Shown: positions 1 to 8,380 of the stretch, in pieces
Layout of the letters: each line of letters begins with the position of its first letter
Position numbering within the stretch: position 1 is the stretch's first letter
NCBI RefSeq assembly: GCF_016908375.1
Contig: NZ_JAFBDS010000001.1
Span: 591,142 to 655,141 of the forward strand
From: Amphibacillus cookii
Lineage (GTDB): Bacteria; Bacillota; Bacilli; Bacillales; Amphibacillaceae
Reading direction: 5' to 3'
DNA length: 64,000 bases
Made by a program: the position numbers and the translations under genes
The notes under the pieces: model-generated
Seen by the model: the letters and a program-made list of their open reading frames with translations, nothing else
What the model was told of the DNA's origin: nothing
Databases searched by the model: none

Positions 1-12
1 TTCTTGTTTAAC

Positions 13-69
13 AAAAAAGTGATATAACCGAGGCTTACAAGCCGTTACGGTTATATCACAAGTTTTTTC
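13..69. terminator. bidirectional Rho-independent terminator
   Basis: A perfect 12-bp stem, GTGATATAACCG (19-30) pairing with CGGTTATATCAC (48-59), has a T run after it on the plus strand (63-68). On the minus strand the A run at 13-18 reads as a T run. It can therefore end guaC transcripts (minus strand) and also anything entering from the left edge. Confidence 0.85.
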
Positions 70-75
70 TTCAGG

Positions 76-120
76 GTATCACAGGTAACCTTCCGTAAAA
101 CGCCAGCTGCAAAATAGAGG
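76..120 (+). repeat. truncated copy of the two-hairpin dispersed repeat (left arm only)
   Basis: The segment has the TATCACAGGTAACC...CCGTAAAACGCC start and the AAAATAGAG loop of the family found in full at 7131-7290. The rest of the element is missing. It lies just downstream of the guaC stop codon. Confidence 0.6.
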
Positions 121-139
121 CTAGTGTTCATTCATCTTA

Positions 140-1123
140 TTAATAGACTTTATCACCGTTGAAAATTGAATTTTTTACAACAACATAATCGACATTACGA
201 ATTGACATCAGATTATTTCCACCAGCGTAAGAGATCGAAGACTGCAAATCTTGTTCCATTTCTGTTAAGGTGTCTTGCAGTTTGCCACGATACTCAACGT
301 GCATTTTTTTGCCTTCTACATTCCGTTTTTCACCTTTTTGAAATTCAGATGCTGAACCGAAATACTCTTTGAACAATTGACCATCACGCTCAACTGTTTC
401 ACCTGGCGATTCTTCATGACCAGCGAATAGTGATCCGATCATCACCATGGAAGCGCCAAATCGTATCGACTTGGCAATATCGCCATGGGTACGAATCCCA
501 CCATCAGCAATAATTGGCTTACTAGCCGCTTTAGCACACCATCTTAGCGCAGCCAACTGCCATCCGCCCGTGCCAAATCCTGTTTTAATTTTTGTTATAC
601 AAACTTTTCCCGGGCCAATCCCTACTTTTGTTGCGTCCGCTCCGGCATTTTCAAGTTCACGAACGGCTTCAGGTGTCCCAACATTTCCAGCGATAACAAA
701 GCTTTTCGGTAATTTTTTCTTAATAAACTGGATCACTTCAATCACTGCATTGGAATGTCCGTGAGCAATATCGATTGTAATAAATTCTGGAACTAAGTTT
801 TGCTTAGCTAATTCTGAAATAAAGTCATATTCTTCGGCTTTGACACCGACACTAATTGAAGCGATCAAACCACGATGGTGCATATCTTTAATAAACTGGA
901 TACGTGTTTCTGGATTAAAGCGATGCATAATATAAAAATATTGATGTTCTGCTAAATAGATCGCTATTTTTTCATCAATAATCGTTTGCATGTTGGCAGG
1001 AACGACCGGTAACTTGAACGTATGACCACCAAGCGTTATCGATGTATCACATTCTGAACGGCTATTAACGACACATTTTGCGGGAATTAATTGAATATCT
1101 TCATAATCGAATACATTTTCCAT
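140..1123 (-). CDS. guaC: GMP reductase
   Basis: NADPH-dependent reductive deamination of GMP to IMP, a cytosolic purine interconversion step. The 327-residue length is that of the Firmicutes GuaC branch of the IMPDH/GMPR (beta/alpha)8 barrel family. The catalytic loop [11 protein letters not shown] carries the expected nucleophile Cys175, followed by the flexible GFGTGGWQ segment, and [11 protein letters not shown] marks the phosphate-binding region. There is no CBS pair, which separates it from IMP dehydrogenase. The start ATG has an AGAGGTG ribosome site. The gene stands alone and ends at the hairpin at 19-59. A PurR-box-like sequence lies in its short leader. Confidence 0.96.
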   Translation of the reverse strand: MENVFDYEDIQLIPAKCVVNSRSECDTSITLGGHTFKLPVVPANMQTIIDEKIAIYLAEHQYFYIMHRFNPETRIQFIKDMHHRGLIASISVGVKAEEYDFISELAKQNLVPEFITIDIAHGHSNAVIEVIQFIKKKLPKSFVIAGNVGTPEAVRELENAGADATKVGIGPGKVCITKIKTGFGTGGWQLAALRWCAKAASKPIIADGGIRTHGDIAKSIRFGASMVMIGSLFAGHEESPGETVERDGQLFKEYFGSASEFQKGEKRNVEGKKMHVEYRGKLQDTLTEMEQDLQSSISYAGGNNLMSIRNVDYVVVKNSIFNGDKVY

Positions 1124-1137
1124 TTATAACACCTCTA

Positions 1138-1149
1138 AATACGAATATT
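1138..1149. promoter_or_regulatory. possible PurR box in the guaC leader
   Basis: AATACGAATATT matches the Bacillus PurBox pattern (AWWWCGAACWWT) at 11 of 12 positions, and guaC belongs to the known B. subtilis PurR regulon. It is only about 15-26 bases before the start codon, closer than usual, and the second box is poor. The match could be chance in AT-rich DNA. Confidence 0.25.
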
Positions 1150-1559
1150 TTCGTTGTATTTAATAATAATTGTTCGACCAATACGTAATATACATTAAAA
1201 TAGGACAGTTGTCAAAGGGTGAGGGATTATTAAAAGAGTAGATGTTAATGACCTTGTAGTATTTCAAATATTAAAGTAACCGGATTTTGGATTATGCATA
1301 CTGTAAGCGTGACTTCAGATGACTTAATGTATCATATGTTCACATTTTAGTGAGTATAAAAAATTTTATAAAACGCCCGCTGGAGGGTTCATTATATGAA
1401 AAGATTCGTATTTGAGTCCGTTTCATAATTATCGATATCGGATGTAAACACAAATGGGACAACGTGTTGAGACAAGAAGAAGTTCTATCCATCTGCAAAA
1501 CAATAAATTATTATATTATACAAAATATTTGTTTTTTTTGAAAATTTACTTAAATCAAA
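1150..1559. other. intergenic stretch without recognisable gene
   Basis: No open frame with a ribosome site, no hairpin followed by T residues and no match to the repeat families of this window was seen here. It separates guaC (minus strand) from the disrupted secreted-protein gene (plus strand). Confidence 0.5.
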
Positions 1560-1588
1560 TTTACATTTATTTGATATTATTATATTAT
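1560..1588 (+). promoter_or_regulatory. sigma-A-like promoter of the disrupted secreted-protein gene
   Basis: TTTACA (1560-1565) and TATTAT (1583-1588) are separated by 17 bases. They lie about 40 bases before an AAAGGTAGGG ribosome site and the ATG at 1629. Assigned by motif only. Confidence 0.45.
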
Positions 1589-1628
1589 TAAATGGTAATA
1601 CAAATCTATGGAAAAAGGTAGGGAACAA

Positions 1629-2817
1629 ATGAAAAAAGTAGTTTCATTGTTACTGACTCAACTTTCGCACACTGAAAATAGTCATTCAACCTTGATCGTG
1701 TACAATAGACGCGGTTTTCAATAGGCTTGTTGCCTTTACTTCTGCATGGATGTAACGCATGGGACCTTCTCATACGTTTAGCACGTTATTTCGTTCCGAA
1801 AAGCAAGGGATTCGCTTTTCGCGGGGATGGCTTCAGCTAACTTGAGTCGCAAAGATCACTCCTCAAGTGGATCTTCAGCTCATCCTATTCCCGCAGAAGT
1901 CTCCCCCCTTGCTTATCTCCACTTAGACTGGAGGTTCATACGGAATGCGTAAGCCCAACCGCACGAAATAAAGTGAAGAAGATGTGACACGACTAGAATA
2001 AGAAGTTTCTTATTTCTGAGACTCAATGCCGATGTCTTCATGATCTACATGTTGTAAATCTAACGTCCACGGATTGAAATGGCGTTTGATGAGCTCTTGA
2101 AAGACAACCATTATTAAGATAGATGTTGCTATTTAGCAGGTGAGAGATGTGTAGACTCCTGTGGGTGTAGCGTGAGCTTGAGATCCACTTTGCCTAGTGG
2201 TTTTGACTGGGCAAAGTTAGCTCAAGCCACGCCCACGGCTAGGGAGACACTGCGTTTACCAAGATGTTTCCCTTGTGCTTGGGAGAGTGAAAGCGGAACA
2301 TAGCTCACCTGCGTGTCTAAAACGAAAGGTTTATAATCAATCGAAAATCTATATTCAAAGTCAACGCTTATATTTAATATTAGGGTACCCTTATGCTATC
2401 TTGGCTGAACCTAAAATTTAGATAAGAAAGTTGAGTTAATGAGTATTGGAGTAGTGTTTCTTTTTTCATCAAATTGTTGTTGCAGAATCTTCTAAGATAG
2501 AGACGGGTGGTGAGGTGGAGGTGCAATCTGTTCCAACTGCAACGATTAGTGGACCTACAACCGTTAATGCAGGACAGTCATATACCTGGACTGTAGGCAC
2601 CACTTCAAGCCATGGACCACACACGTTTTATTTTAATCCCGGAGATGGTACAGGTCGACAAAGATTAGATGGTCGGGGACAAGCAGTTAGTAGAGCTTTT
2701 TCTTATAGTTATCGAGGATATAATTATGCGCAATCGTACACCCAAAGATATAGGACTGCCGATCAACTTAATATTTCCCCAGAAAGAACGCGAACGGTTA
2801 CAGTGAGAGCTTTTTAG
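1629..2817 (+). pseudogene. small secreted beta-sandwich protein gene, interrupted by a repeat element and frameshifted
   Basis: The gene starts at ATG 1629 as MKKVVSLLL and is cut after nine codons by the element at 1657-2435. Beyond it the signal peptide resumes (SIGVVFLF, then FHQIVVAES in the next frame). The mature part follows in the frame open from 2455 to 2817, containing VNAGQSYTWTVG, FYFNPGDGTG and a C-terminal RTVTVRAF strand. This pattern resembles PKD or Ig-like domains, but no family is identified. Two lesions are visible: the insertion, and a one-base shift in the T run near 2460. Without them the product would be a secreted protein of about 130 residues. A strong hairpin (2871-2910) separates it from a permease/ATPase pair. 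That order (small secreted peptide, large membrane protein, ABC ATPase) recalls lactococcin-972-type bacteriocin loci, but the peptide itself lacks a recognisable Lcn972 sequence. Confidence 0.6.
1657..2435 (+). mobile_element. inverted-repeat element with CTCAACTTTC ends, no transposase
   Basis: The element begins CTCAACTTTCGCACACTG and ends GATAAGAAAGTTGAG, so its ends form a 10-bp inverted repeat. The flanks TTACTGA (1650-1656) and TTAATGA (2436-2442) look like a 7-bp target duplication with one mismatch. Deleting the element and one copy of the flank restores a signal-peptide frame. Inside are GC-richer palindromic blocks (about 1800-1930 and 2150-2300) of a kind common in Bacillaceae intergenic repeats, but no long open frame. 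The same ends occur at 18912-19151 and 48384-49640. Confidence 0.7.
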
Positions 2818-2870
2818 TTTTAAACCGATCGAGATAGTCAAGTTTTAAGACGTATGTTATTGAATGGAGT

Positions 2871-2916
2871 AAGTATGACTCTAATGGAAAAAACCATGTG
2901 AGTCATACTTCATTTT
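2871..2916 (+). terminator. hairpin terminator or attenuator before the permease gene
   Basis: AAGTATGACTC (2871-2881) pairs perfectly with GAGTCATACTT (2900-2910), with an extra ATGG/CCAT inner stem, and is followed by CATTTTT. It lies between the disrupted secreted-protein gene and the permease ribosome site, so it could set their relative expression. Confidence 0.7.
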
Positions 2917-2937
2917 TAAAGTAAAGGAGGTTAGCAA

Positions 2938-5464
2938 ATGTTTTATTACCCATTAATGAAAAAAAAGCTAAAGCGTCAGCTGATGGTGATCTTTTTCTGT
3001 CTACTTTTATTGTTGCCCATTTCTGCTGTTTCCTTGTCAGACGCATCGGAAACGATTACCCAGGAAATCTATGATTTTGCACGGGGGAGCTATGATATTT
3101 TACTCCGTCCTGCAGACAGTCGTACTGAAGTCGAGGAGAGGCTCGGTTTAGTGGAGGAAAATTATTTAGGGATTGGGGATGGGGGCATTTCAATCGCAGA
3201 GTGGGAAACCGTGTTGGCACGCGAAGATATCGAAGTGGCAGCACCAGTGGCATCTATTGGTCTATTTACCGCAACAGAGATTACCTATCAGCTACCTGAA
3301 AGGACGGAATCGCTTCGTTATGAGAACACGGTGACAACCACCGATGGTGTTGATAAGTATGTCATGAGTGATCACGAATATGCCTATAGTTTTTTTCCAG
3401 TCGAAGGGATTTCCGATGGTTATGCACTCTTTTTAGAAGATTCCTTGGTCAATACATTTCAAAGTGAATTTCCGTCATTTCCCTTACCACCATCTTATCA
3501 TCAAGTGATAGCGGTCGATACTGCTCAAGAAGCGGCATTGACAGCAATTGATTTTCAAGCATTAGCCGGGGGAGGATCTGGTCTTGAACCGGAACAATTT
3601 GTAGAAATTCCAATTTTAAGTCTGCTCGATCAGACCATTCCACTTACAGCATCCATTTCAATCGACCAGTTGCGGATCAATGAAGCAGAGTTACGCGACT
3701 TACTTGCCCCCCTTTAATCAAACCGATTTAGCCCAGTTGGGAAGCCTCTCATATCGAGATCTTGATCTCCATGCCCAAGTCGAGAAGGAATTGGCGACAA
3801 TCGAAGTCGAGGGATCTGAACATTATGAGCTGGACTTTTCTGAATTAATTTCTCCCTTCTATGATAACTTTTTATTTACCGATGAAGCGTATCGTCTCCA
3901 TACATTTGAAAATAGAGATGATTTTGACTTTGATTTATTTGGTGGAATTAGTTATCACAGTCAGGAATCCTCTTACTATTTATCACCAGTTGAGTATAAG
4001 ATTGAGGGAGACAACGTTACCGTCCAACAAATAACGACAGATGAGCAAACGGGCGTTCCGATCTACCGGTCATTAGAAAAAATTGACCACTTTATGAGCA
4101 ATGACGTCGGAGAAGTTATTGCTGGGGAAGGGATTTATTTTCATCATGCAGGTGATTTTAAATTGTGGGAAGATCGTGAAGCGCTTGCTGCGTCTCCTTT
4201 AGGTATTTACGGTTTGCAAGAAACTCATTTAAAGCACGATAAGAATAAGCAAGTGTACCCGACGGCTGTACCCGGCAGTTTTATCTCGACACCGGCACAT
4301 GGCATTATTTCATTGGAATGGGCGGAACGTTTAAAGGGGGATGCTCCGATTGATGCCATTCGAGTAAAGGTTGCCGGTATTGATGGCTATGATGAAGCGA
4401 GTGCAGCAAAAATAAAAGAGATTGCCCGACAGTTTTCAGAACTGGGTTATACCGTAGATATTGTAGCTGGAGCCTCCCACCAATGGATGGATATAGATGT
4501 AGAAGGGCTCGGAACTGTTATGCAACCGTGGACAACTTTAGGGGCGGTTGATACGATCATCGAGAGCTGGGATTTAGTGAAGATTGTACTTGTACTGTTA
4601 TTTTCGTTCGTCAGTCTTGTTTATATTTTGTTTAGTTGCATTAATCTAATGAATGAACGGAGACAGAGTGAAGATAAGCTTCGTCTTTTCGGTTGGTCTG
4701 ATAAATATATTAAAAAACTACGCAATATGGAGTGGGCGAGACTTGTCGGTATCCCTTTAGTTGTAACGTTTCCTGTTGCTGTGGGCTACGCCTACTATAA
4801 TGCTTCCATGATGATTATCTTTGCACAGTTGCTTGTTTTCGTCTTGATTTGCGTGCTCGTACGTGTCTCTTTTTCATTCTCTAGACAAAGGGAAAAATCT
4901 AGGAAAGTCCAGCAAAGACATGAATCGATCGCATTACAAAACACGTGGTATCATCATAAACGGATTATTGCGGCAGCTATTCAATTATTTCTATTAACCT
5001 TTATCTCCATCTTTCTTACCTTTTTACTGCAACAAGAAGAGCAACGGACCGTTCAAACGAATCTAGGGATATACATTCATGGGCAAATGGAAGTATTTTA
5101 TTATTTACTAATTGCTTTCCTCTATCTCCTCTCGTTTCTTACGATTGCAGAAGCACTTGTATCGTTATGGCGAGAGCGGGGCGAGGAAATGACGTTGTTT
5201 TATCATGTTGGTTGGGGAAGAAGCAAACTCTACATGTTTTATCTTCGCGAAGTCTGTGTTTGGTCAACTGTGGCTATTTTCAGTGGTGCCGGTATGAGCG
5301 TTATCGCTTATCGAGTCTTAATGGAAAGCATGTTGACTGAATGGTCAACCGTTGCTGTTATCATGCTTAGCTTGTTGGTGATGGCTGTCATTGTGTCTGC
5401 CTTTGTGTTAACTTATATTATGAAACAATTTACAAACTATTGGGATCGGAAGGTGACGCCATGA
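2938..5464 (+). pseudogene. FtsX-like ABC permease, frameshifted at a C6 run
   Basis: Two overlapping frames, 2938-3717 and 3680-5464, form one protein of about 840 residues. The break is at a run of six C (3707-3712). With five C the frame reads DLLAPFNQTDLAQLG straight through. Residues 8-33 are an N-terminal membrane anchor or signal, followed by a large extracytoplasmic region. Two clusters of membrane segments then follow: one after SWDLVKIVLVLLFSF, and a second C-terminal set around FYYLLIAFLYLLSFL and VAVIMLSLLVMAVIV. This is the layout of FtsX-type or bacteriocin-associated integral membrane proteins. The start has AAAGGAGG. The downstream ATPase overlaps its stop by ATGA, so they form one transporter unit. 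The shift may be a real mutation, phase variation or a sequencing error. Confidence 0.7.
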
Positions 5465-6135
5465 AGATTGTTGTAGAAAATTTGGATAAGACGTATGAAA
5501 CCACAGCGGAACAATTAAATATACTTAAAAATGTCAATTTTGCAATGGACCAAGGCGAATGGTTAACCATTATCGGACCATCTGGATCTGGGAAATCGAC
5601 GCTTTTGCAATGTATCGTTGGCATCACTTCCGTCGATCCAGGAAGTTCGATTCGTTTAAATAACCTTGACATTCAGTCTGCTTCCAGTGAGGAGGTTCTT
5701 ACCTTTCGTCGACATCGAATCGGCTTTATTTATCAAGATTACAAGTTATTTGATCAATTTGACGCGTTAACAAATGTTATTCTTCCTCTAGCCCCATATG
5801 AAGAAAAAGAATCTTTGAATAAAAAGGGGAGAGACCTGCTAGAAAAGGTGCATCTTTCCGAACGGATTCATCATATGCCACAGCAGTTATCCGGTGGGGA
5901 AAAACAAAGGGTAGCGATCGCTAGAGCGTTAATCAACGACCCAGATCTGTTGGTTTGTGATGAACCGACAGGTAATTTAGACGAGAAAAATAGAGATCAT
6001 ATTATTGGTATTTTAAGTGAATTGAATGCGGAAGGTAAAAGCATCATCCTTGTGACTCACGATAAAGAAGTCATTTCCAATGGACAACGCTTAATGGTGA
6101 TCCAACGGGGAAATGTCATAGAACAACAGTTTTAG
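5461..6135 (+). CDS. ABC transporter ATP-binding protein (LolD/MacB-like)
   Basis: Nucleotide-binding subunit for the FtsX-like permease upstream. It has the Walker A GPSGSGKST (residues 39-47), a Q-loop in FIYQDYKLF, the signature LSGGEKQRVAIARAL, the Walker B LLVCDEPTGNLD and the switch His in VTHDKE. The D-loop GNLD is typical of the MacB/LolD/BceA group that powers efflux, lipoprotein release or peptide resistance. The chosen ATG at 5461 overlaps the permease stop (ATGA) and has a GGAAGGTGA ribosome site; a start at 5440 would lie inside the permease. 224 residues. The function is probably export of, or immunity to, a peptide, inferred from the neighbours. Confidence 0.85.
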   Translation: MKIVVENLDKTYETTAEQLNILKNVNFAMDQGEWLTIIGPSGSGKSTLLQCIVGITSVDPGSSIRLNNLDIQSASSEEVLTFRRHRIGFIYQDYKLFDQFDALTNVILPLAPYEEKESLNKKGRDLLEKVHLSERIHHMPQQLSGGEKQRVAIARALINDPDLLVCDEPTGNLDEKNRDHIIGILSELNAEGKSIILVTHDKEVISNGQRLMVIQRGNVIEQQF

Positions 6136-6252
6136 GCTGAGGTGAAGAGAAAGCGTGTATTAATCGTATATTTGGTAAATTTAGTGTGAACTTCGGCTTA
6201 TGTCAATGGGCTTTTGCGGCATATGCTCCTTCGCTCTGCTCCGTCTGCTATT

Positions 6253-7074
6253 CTATAATCCCATTGACAGACTTTGGGTTTCTCTGTTCTTTTTGTCGTA
6301 TATCACAACGATTACAATTGAAACAAGAACAATCATAGCATTTGCGGCAATGGTTCCCGCCCAAGTCGTAGGAGGGATGCCAAAGGCGTAGCTTGCCGCA
6401 TTGAACATGGTGTGGCATAATACGCACATAAACACACGGCCTTTGCCTGATATTTTGTAGATTGCCCCGTATAAAAATCGAAATGCAATGATTTGAACTG
6501 CAAACATCCAAAAGTCAATGAGGTCCTCATAGTGACCCGTTCCTGGAATAAAGAAGAGAGGGATATGCCACAAAAGCCAGATGATGCCAACATAAACGGA
6601 AGATAAAACAAAACCATATTTTTTGTCAAGCTCAGGTTGCAATATGTACATCCAGCCAGCTTCCTCCAAGCCACCGATAATAAGATTGCCAGGCAGAGCA
6701 AGGAAGAACATATAAAATGGAAGTACTATTTCGGTGCGACCTGAAACTGAGAGATGTATCAGAAAATACAGTGCAAGCCCTGCAACAACGAACAAATAAA
6801 GAAATATGTTATTTTTGGTGTAAAAAACAGTTTTCAACCATTCCTTAAAGTTTGCTATTTTGTTATTTTTCTTTAGAACGATAAATGAAGCAATAGCGGG
6901 CGATAAAATATAGATTGCAAAAGGAATATTCATCCCTAAGTGCTGTAACGATTCTTGTACCGAAGAGTGAACCGAAAATCCGAATTGCCCAAGAGCAATC
7001 AAAGCACCTGACATAATATAGGCTATGCAAAATGTTAGTATCGTAAATTGTACTATGATTTTTTTATTTATCAC
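6253..7074 (-). CDS. CPBP-family intramembrane metalloprotease-like protein
   Basis: Polytopic membrane protein of 273 residues with the three CPBP (CAAX protease and bacteriocin-processing) motifs: GGLEEAGWMYIL, WLLWHIPLFF and VLCHTMFNA. The paired Glu and two His match the presumed metal ligands. However, the usual Arg of EExxxR is Met here, so activity is uncertain. The GTG start at 7074 follows GAGGTGA. A longer frame would run into the dispersed repeat at 7131-7290 and is rejected. Members act in prenyl-protein processing, bacteriocin self-immunity or regulated proteolysis. The bacteriocin-like transporter remnant next door makes an immunity role possible but unproven. A GTCAATGGG/CCCATTGAC inverted repeat spans its 3' end (from about 6200). 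Confidence 0.8.
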   Translation of the reverse strand: MINKKIIVQFTILTFCIAYIMSGALIALGQFGFSVHSSVQESLQHLGMNIPFAIYILSPAIASFIVLKKNNKIANFKEWLKTVFYTKNNIFLYLFVVAGLALYFLIHLSVSGRTEIVLPFYMFFLALPGNLIIGGLEEAGWMYILQPELDKKYGFVLSSVYVGIIWLLWHIPLFFIPGTGHYEDLIDFWMFAVQIIAFRFLYGAIYKISGKGRVFMCVLCHTMFNAASYAFGIPPTTWAGTIAANAMIVLVSIVIVVIYDKKNRETQSLSMGL

Positions 7075-7130
7075 GATTTCTTCACCTCGTGTTTTGAAGT
7101 ATACATTAATTGTAACAGGTGGACATTGAC

Positions 7131-7290
7131 TTTTATCACAGATAACCGACCGTAAAATCCCCTCAAAATAGAGAGTAGAGCAAATCGATTGAGGTGGGTG
7201 ATAACGGACGCTAATGTCGAGATTCACTCAACGAACCTGCAATCAGTGAGAGAACAACGACAATGACCAATGATTGAAGGTTCGTTTTAT
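7131..7290 (+). repeat. two-hairpin dispersed repeat, full copy
   Basis: A complete 160-bp copy starting TTTTATCACAGATAACCG and ending GGTTCGTTTTAT. The first hairpin pairs ACCGTCCGT-type and CCCACCT-type segments with AGGTGGGTGATAACGGACGC. The second pairs AACGAACCT...CAAT with ATTGAAGGTTCGTT. It ends 43 bases before the AraC-family gene. Confidence 0.85.
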
Positions 7291-7332
7291 AGGTCACTGC
7301 TCATTAGAATTAGGAAATGAGGCGTTTAAATC

Positions 7333-8310
7333 ATGTCATCTCTTTATCAAAAACTGCTGATGTTAACAGAAGAAGAAGAAATAATCTTAAAGCAAAAGTC
7401 GAAAAAGATTGAAAAAGATGTTTACACGAGTCAACGTGATTTTATTATTGAGCGGGCCAAATTTCTTTCTGATAAAAAATTAATTGTCACACGTAAGCAC
7501 CCGCGTTTTATTGCATTTCCCGCTCATCGCCATGACTATATTGAGATTAACTATGTTTATCACGGATCGCTGATACAAATGATCGACAATCAGCGTTTTG
7601 AACTTAAGCAAGGAGAATTACTTTTCCTGAATCAACATATTGAACATGCGCTTGAACCTTGTGGAGAAGAAGATTTGGTGATTAATTTTATTATCGATCC
7701 TTATTTCTTCGAGCATATGTTTGATAGTCTTGACATTGAAGGAGCAGAGCAGTCAATTGTTAATTTTTTGATCAGTGGTCTATTTAACCAAAATAAAGCT
7801 GGCAGCTATTTATATTATCAAGTTTCTGATATTGAAGTAATCCAATCGATTATTGCGAGTATGATTGAAGAAATGATGAATCCAACAGTATGGTCAGAAG
7901 TTACCGTTAAATTTCAAATGGGTTTGTTAATGATTCAATTAATGAAGCACGCGGATAAGGCATATACACCATCTAATCGAATTTACGATCATCAATTAGC
8001 GTTAGCGGTGATGCGCTACATTGATCAACATTTTAAGACTGCTAAGTTAGAAACAATCGCCGAGAAACTTAATATGAATAGCTATAATTTGAGTAAATAT
8101 ATCAAGAAGACGACGGGGAAGACGTTTAAAGTTATTTTGCAAGAAAGACGGTTAGAAGAGGCAAAGTCATTGTTGAATTATACTGATCTGGCGGTAGAAC
8201 ACATTGCTACTGAAATAGGTTATGATAATTTAAGTTACTTCTATCGTTTATTCAAATTGAAGTTTGGCTGTACCCCAAGCGTTTATCGTAAAGCATTATA
8301 TAAGTCTTAA
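7333..8310 (+). CDS. AraC-family transcriptional regulator with cupin sensor domain
   Basis: 325 residues. The N-terminal half has a cupin-like ligand-binding fold (FPAHRHDYIEINYVYHG, then ELKQGELLFLNQHIEHA). The C-terminal 100 residues are a double helix-turn-helix with the AraC signature (AKLETIAEKLNMN, then VEHIATEIGYDNLSYFYRLFK). Such proteins usually activate carbohydrate genes on binding a sugar. It is related to the regulator at 12516-13496 and separated from it only by the protease gene. The local target is not obvious: the nearest downstream gene is convergent. The ATG is preceded by GGAAATGAGG. Confidence 0.88.
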   Translation: MSSLYQKLLMLTEEEEIILKQKSKKIEKDVYTSQRDFIIERAKFLSDKKLIVTRKHPRFIAFPAHRHDYIEINYVYHGSLIQMIDNQRFELKQGELLFLNQHIEHALEPCGEEDLVINFIIDPYFFEHMFDSLDIEGAEQSIVNFLISGLFNQNKAGSYLYYQVSDIEVIQSIIASMIEEMMNPTVWSEVTVKFQMGLLMIQLMKHADKAYTPSNRIYDHQLALAVMRYIDQHFKTAKLETIAEKLNMNSYNLSKYIKKTTGKTFKVILQERRLEEAKSLLNYTDLAVEHIATEIGYDNLSYFYRLFKLKFGCTPSVYRKALYKS

Positions 8311-8312
8311 AA

Positions 8313-8354
8313 AGCAGGAAGTAGCATGATCAGCCACTTCCTGCTCACTTTTTT
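8313..8354. terminator. terminator between convergent genes
   Basis: AGCAGGAAGT (8313-8322) pairs with ACTTCCTGCT (8336-8345). A T run follows on the plus strand (8349-8354) and an A run precedes it. It ends the AraC gene and possibly also the protease gene on the other strand. Confidence 0.85.
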
Positions 8355-8380
8355 ATGTTATCCTGGCCATCTAAGTTCTA

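Noticed and set aside
447-764. Plus-strand open frame of 105 codons across guaC
   Set aside because: Antisense shadow of a well-conserved gene, with no ribosome site.
2515-2817. Lactococcin-972 bacteriocin identity for the small secreted protein
   Set aside because: The locus order fits, but the characteristic Lcn972 peptide motifs are not present; it is left as an unassigned PKD/Ig-like secreted protein.
6200-6391. Plus-strand frame of 63 codons opposite the CPBP gene
   Set aside because: It overlaps the conserved 3' part of the CPBP gene and lacks a ribosome site.
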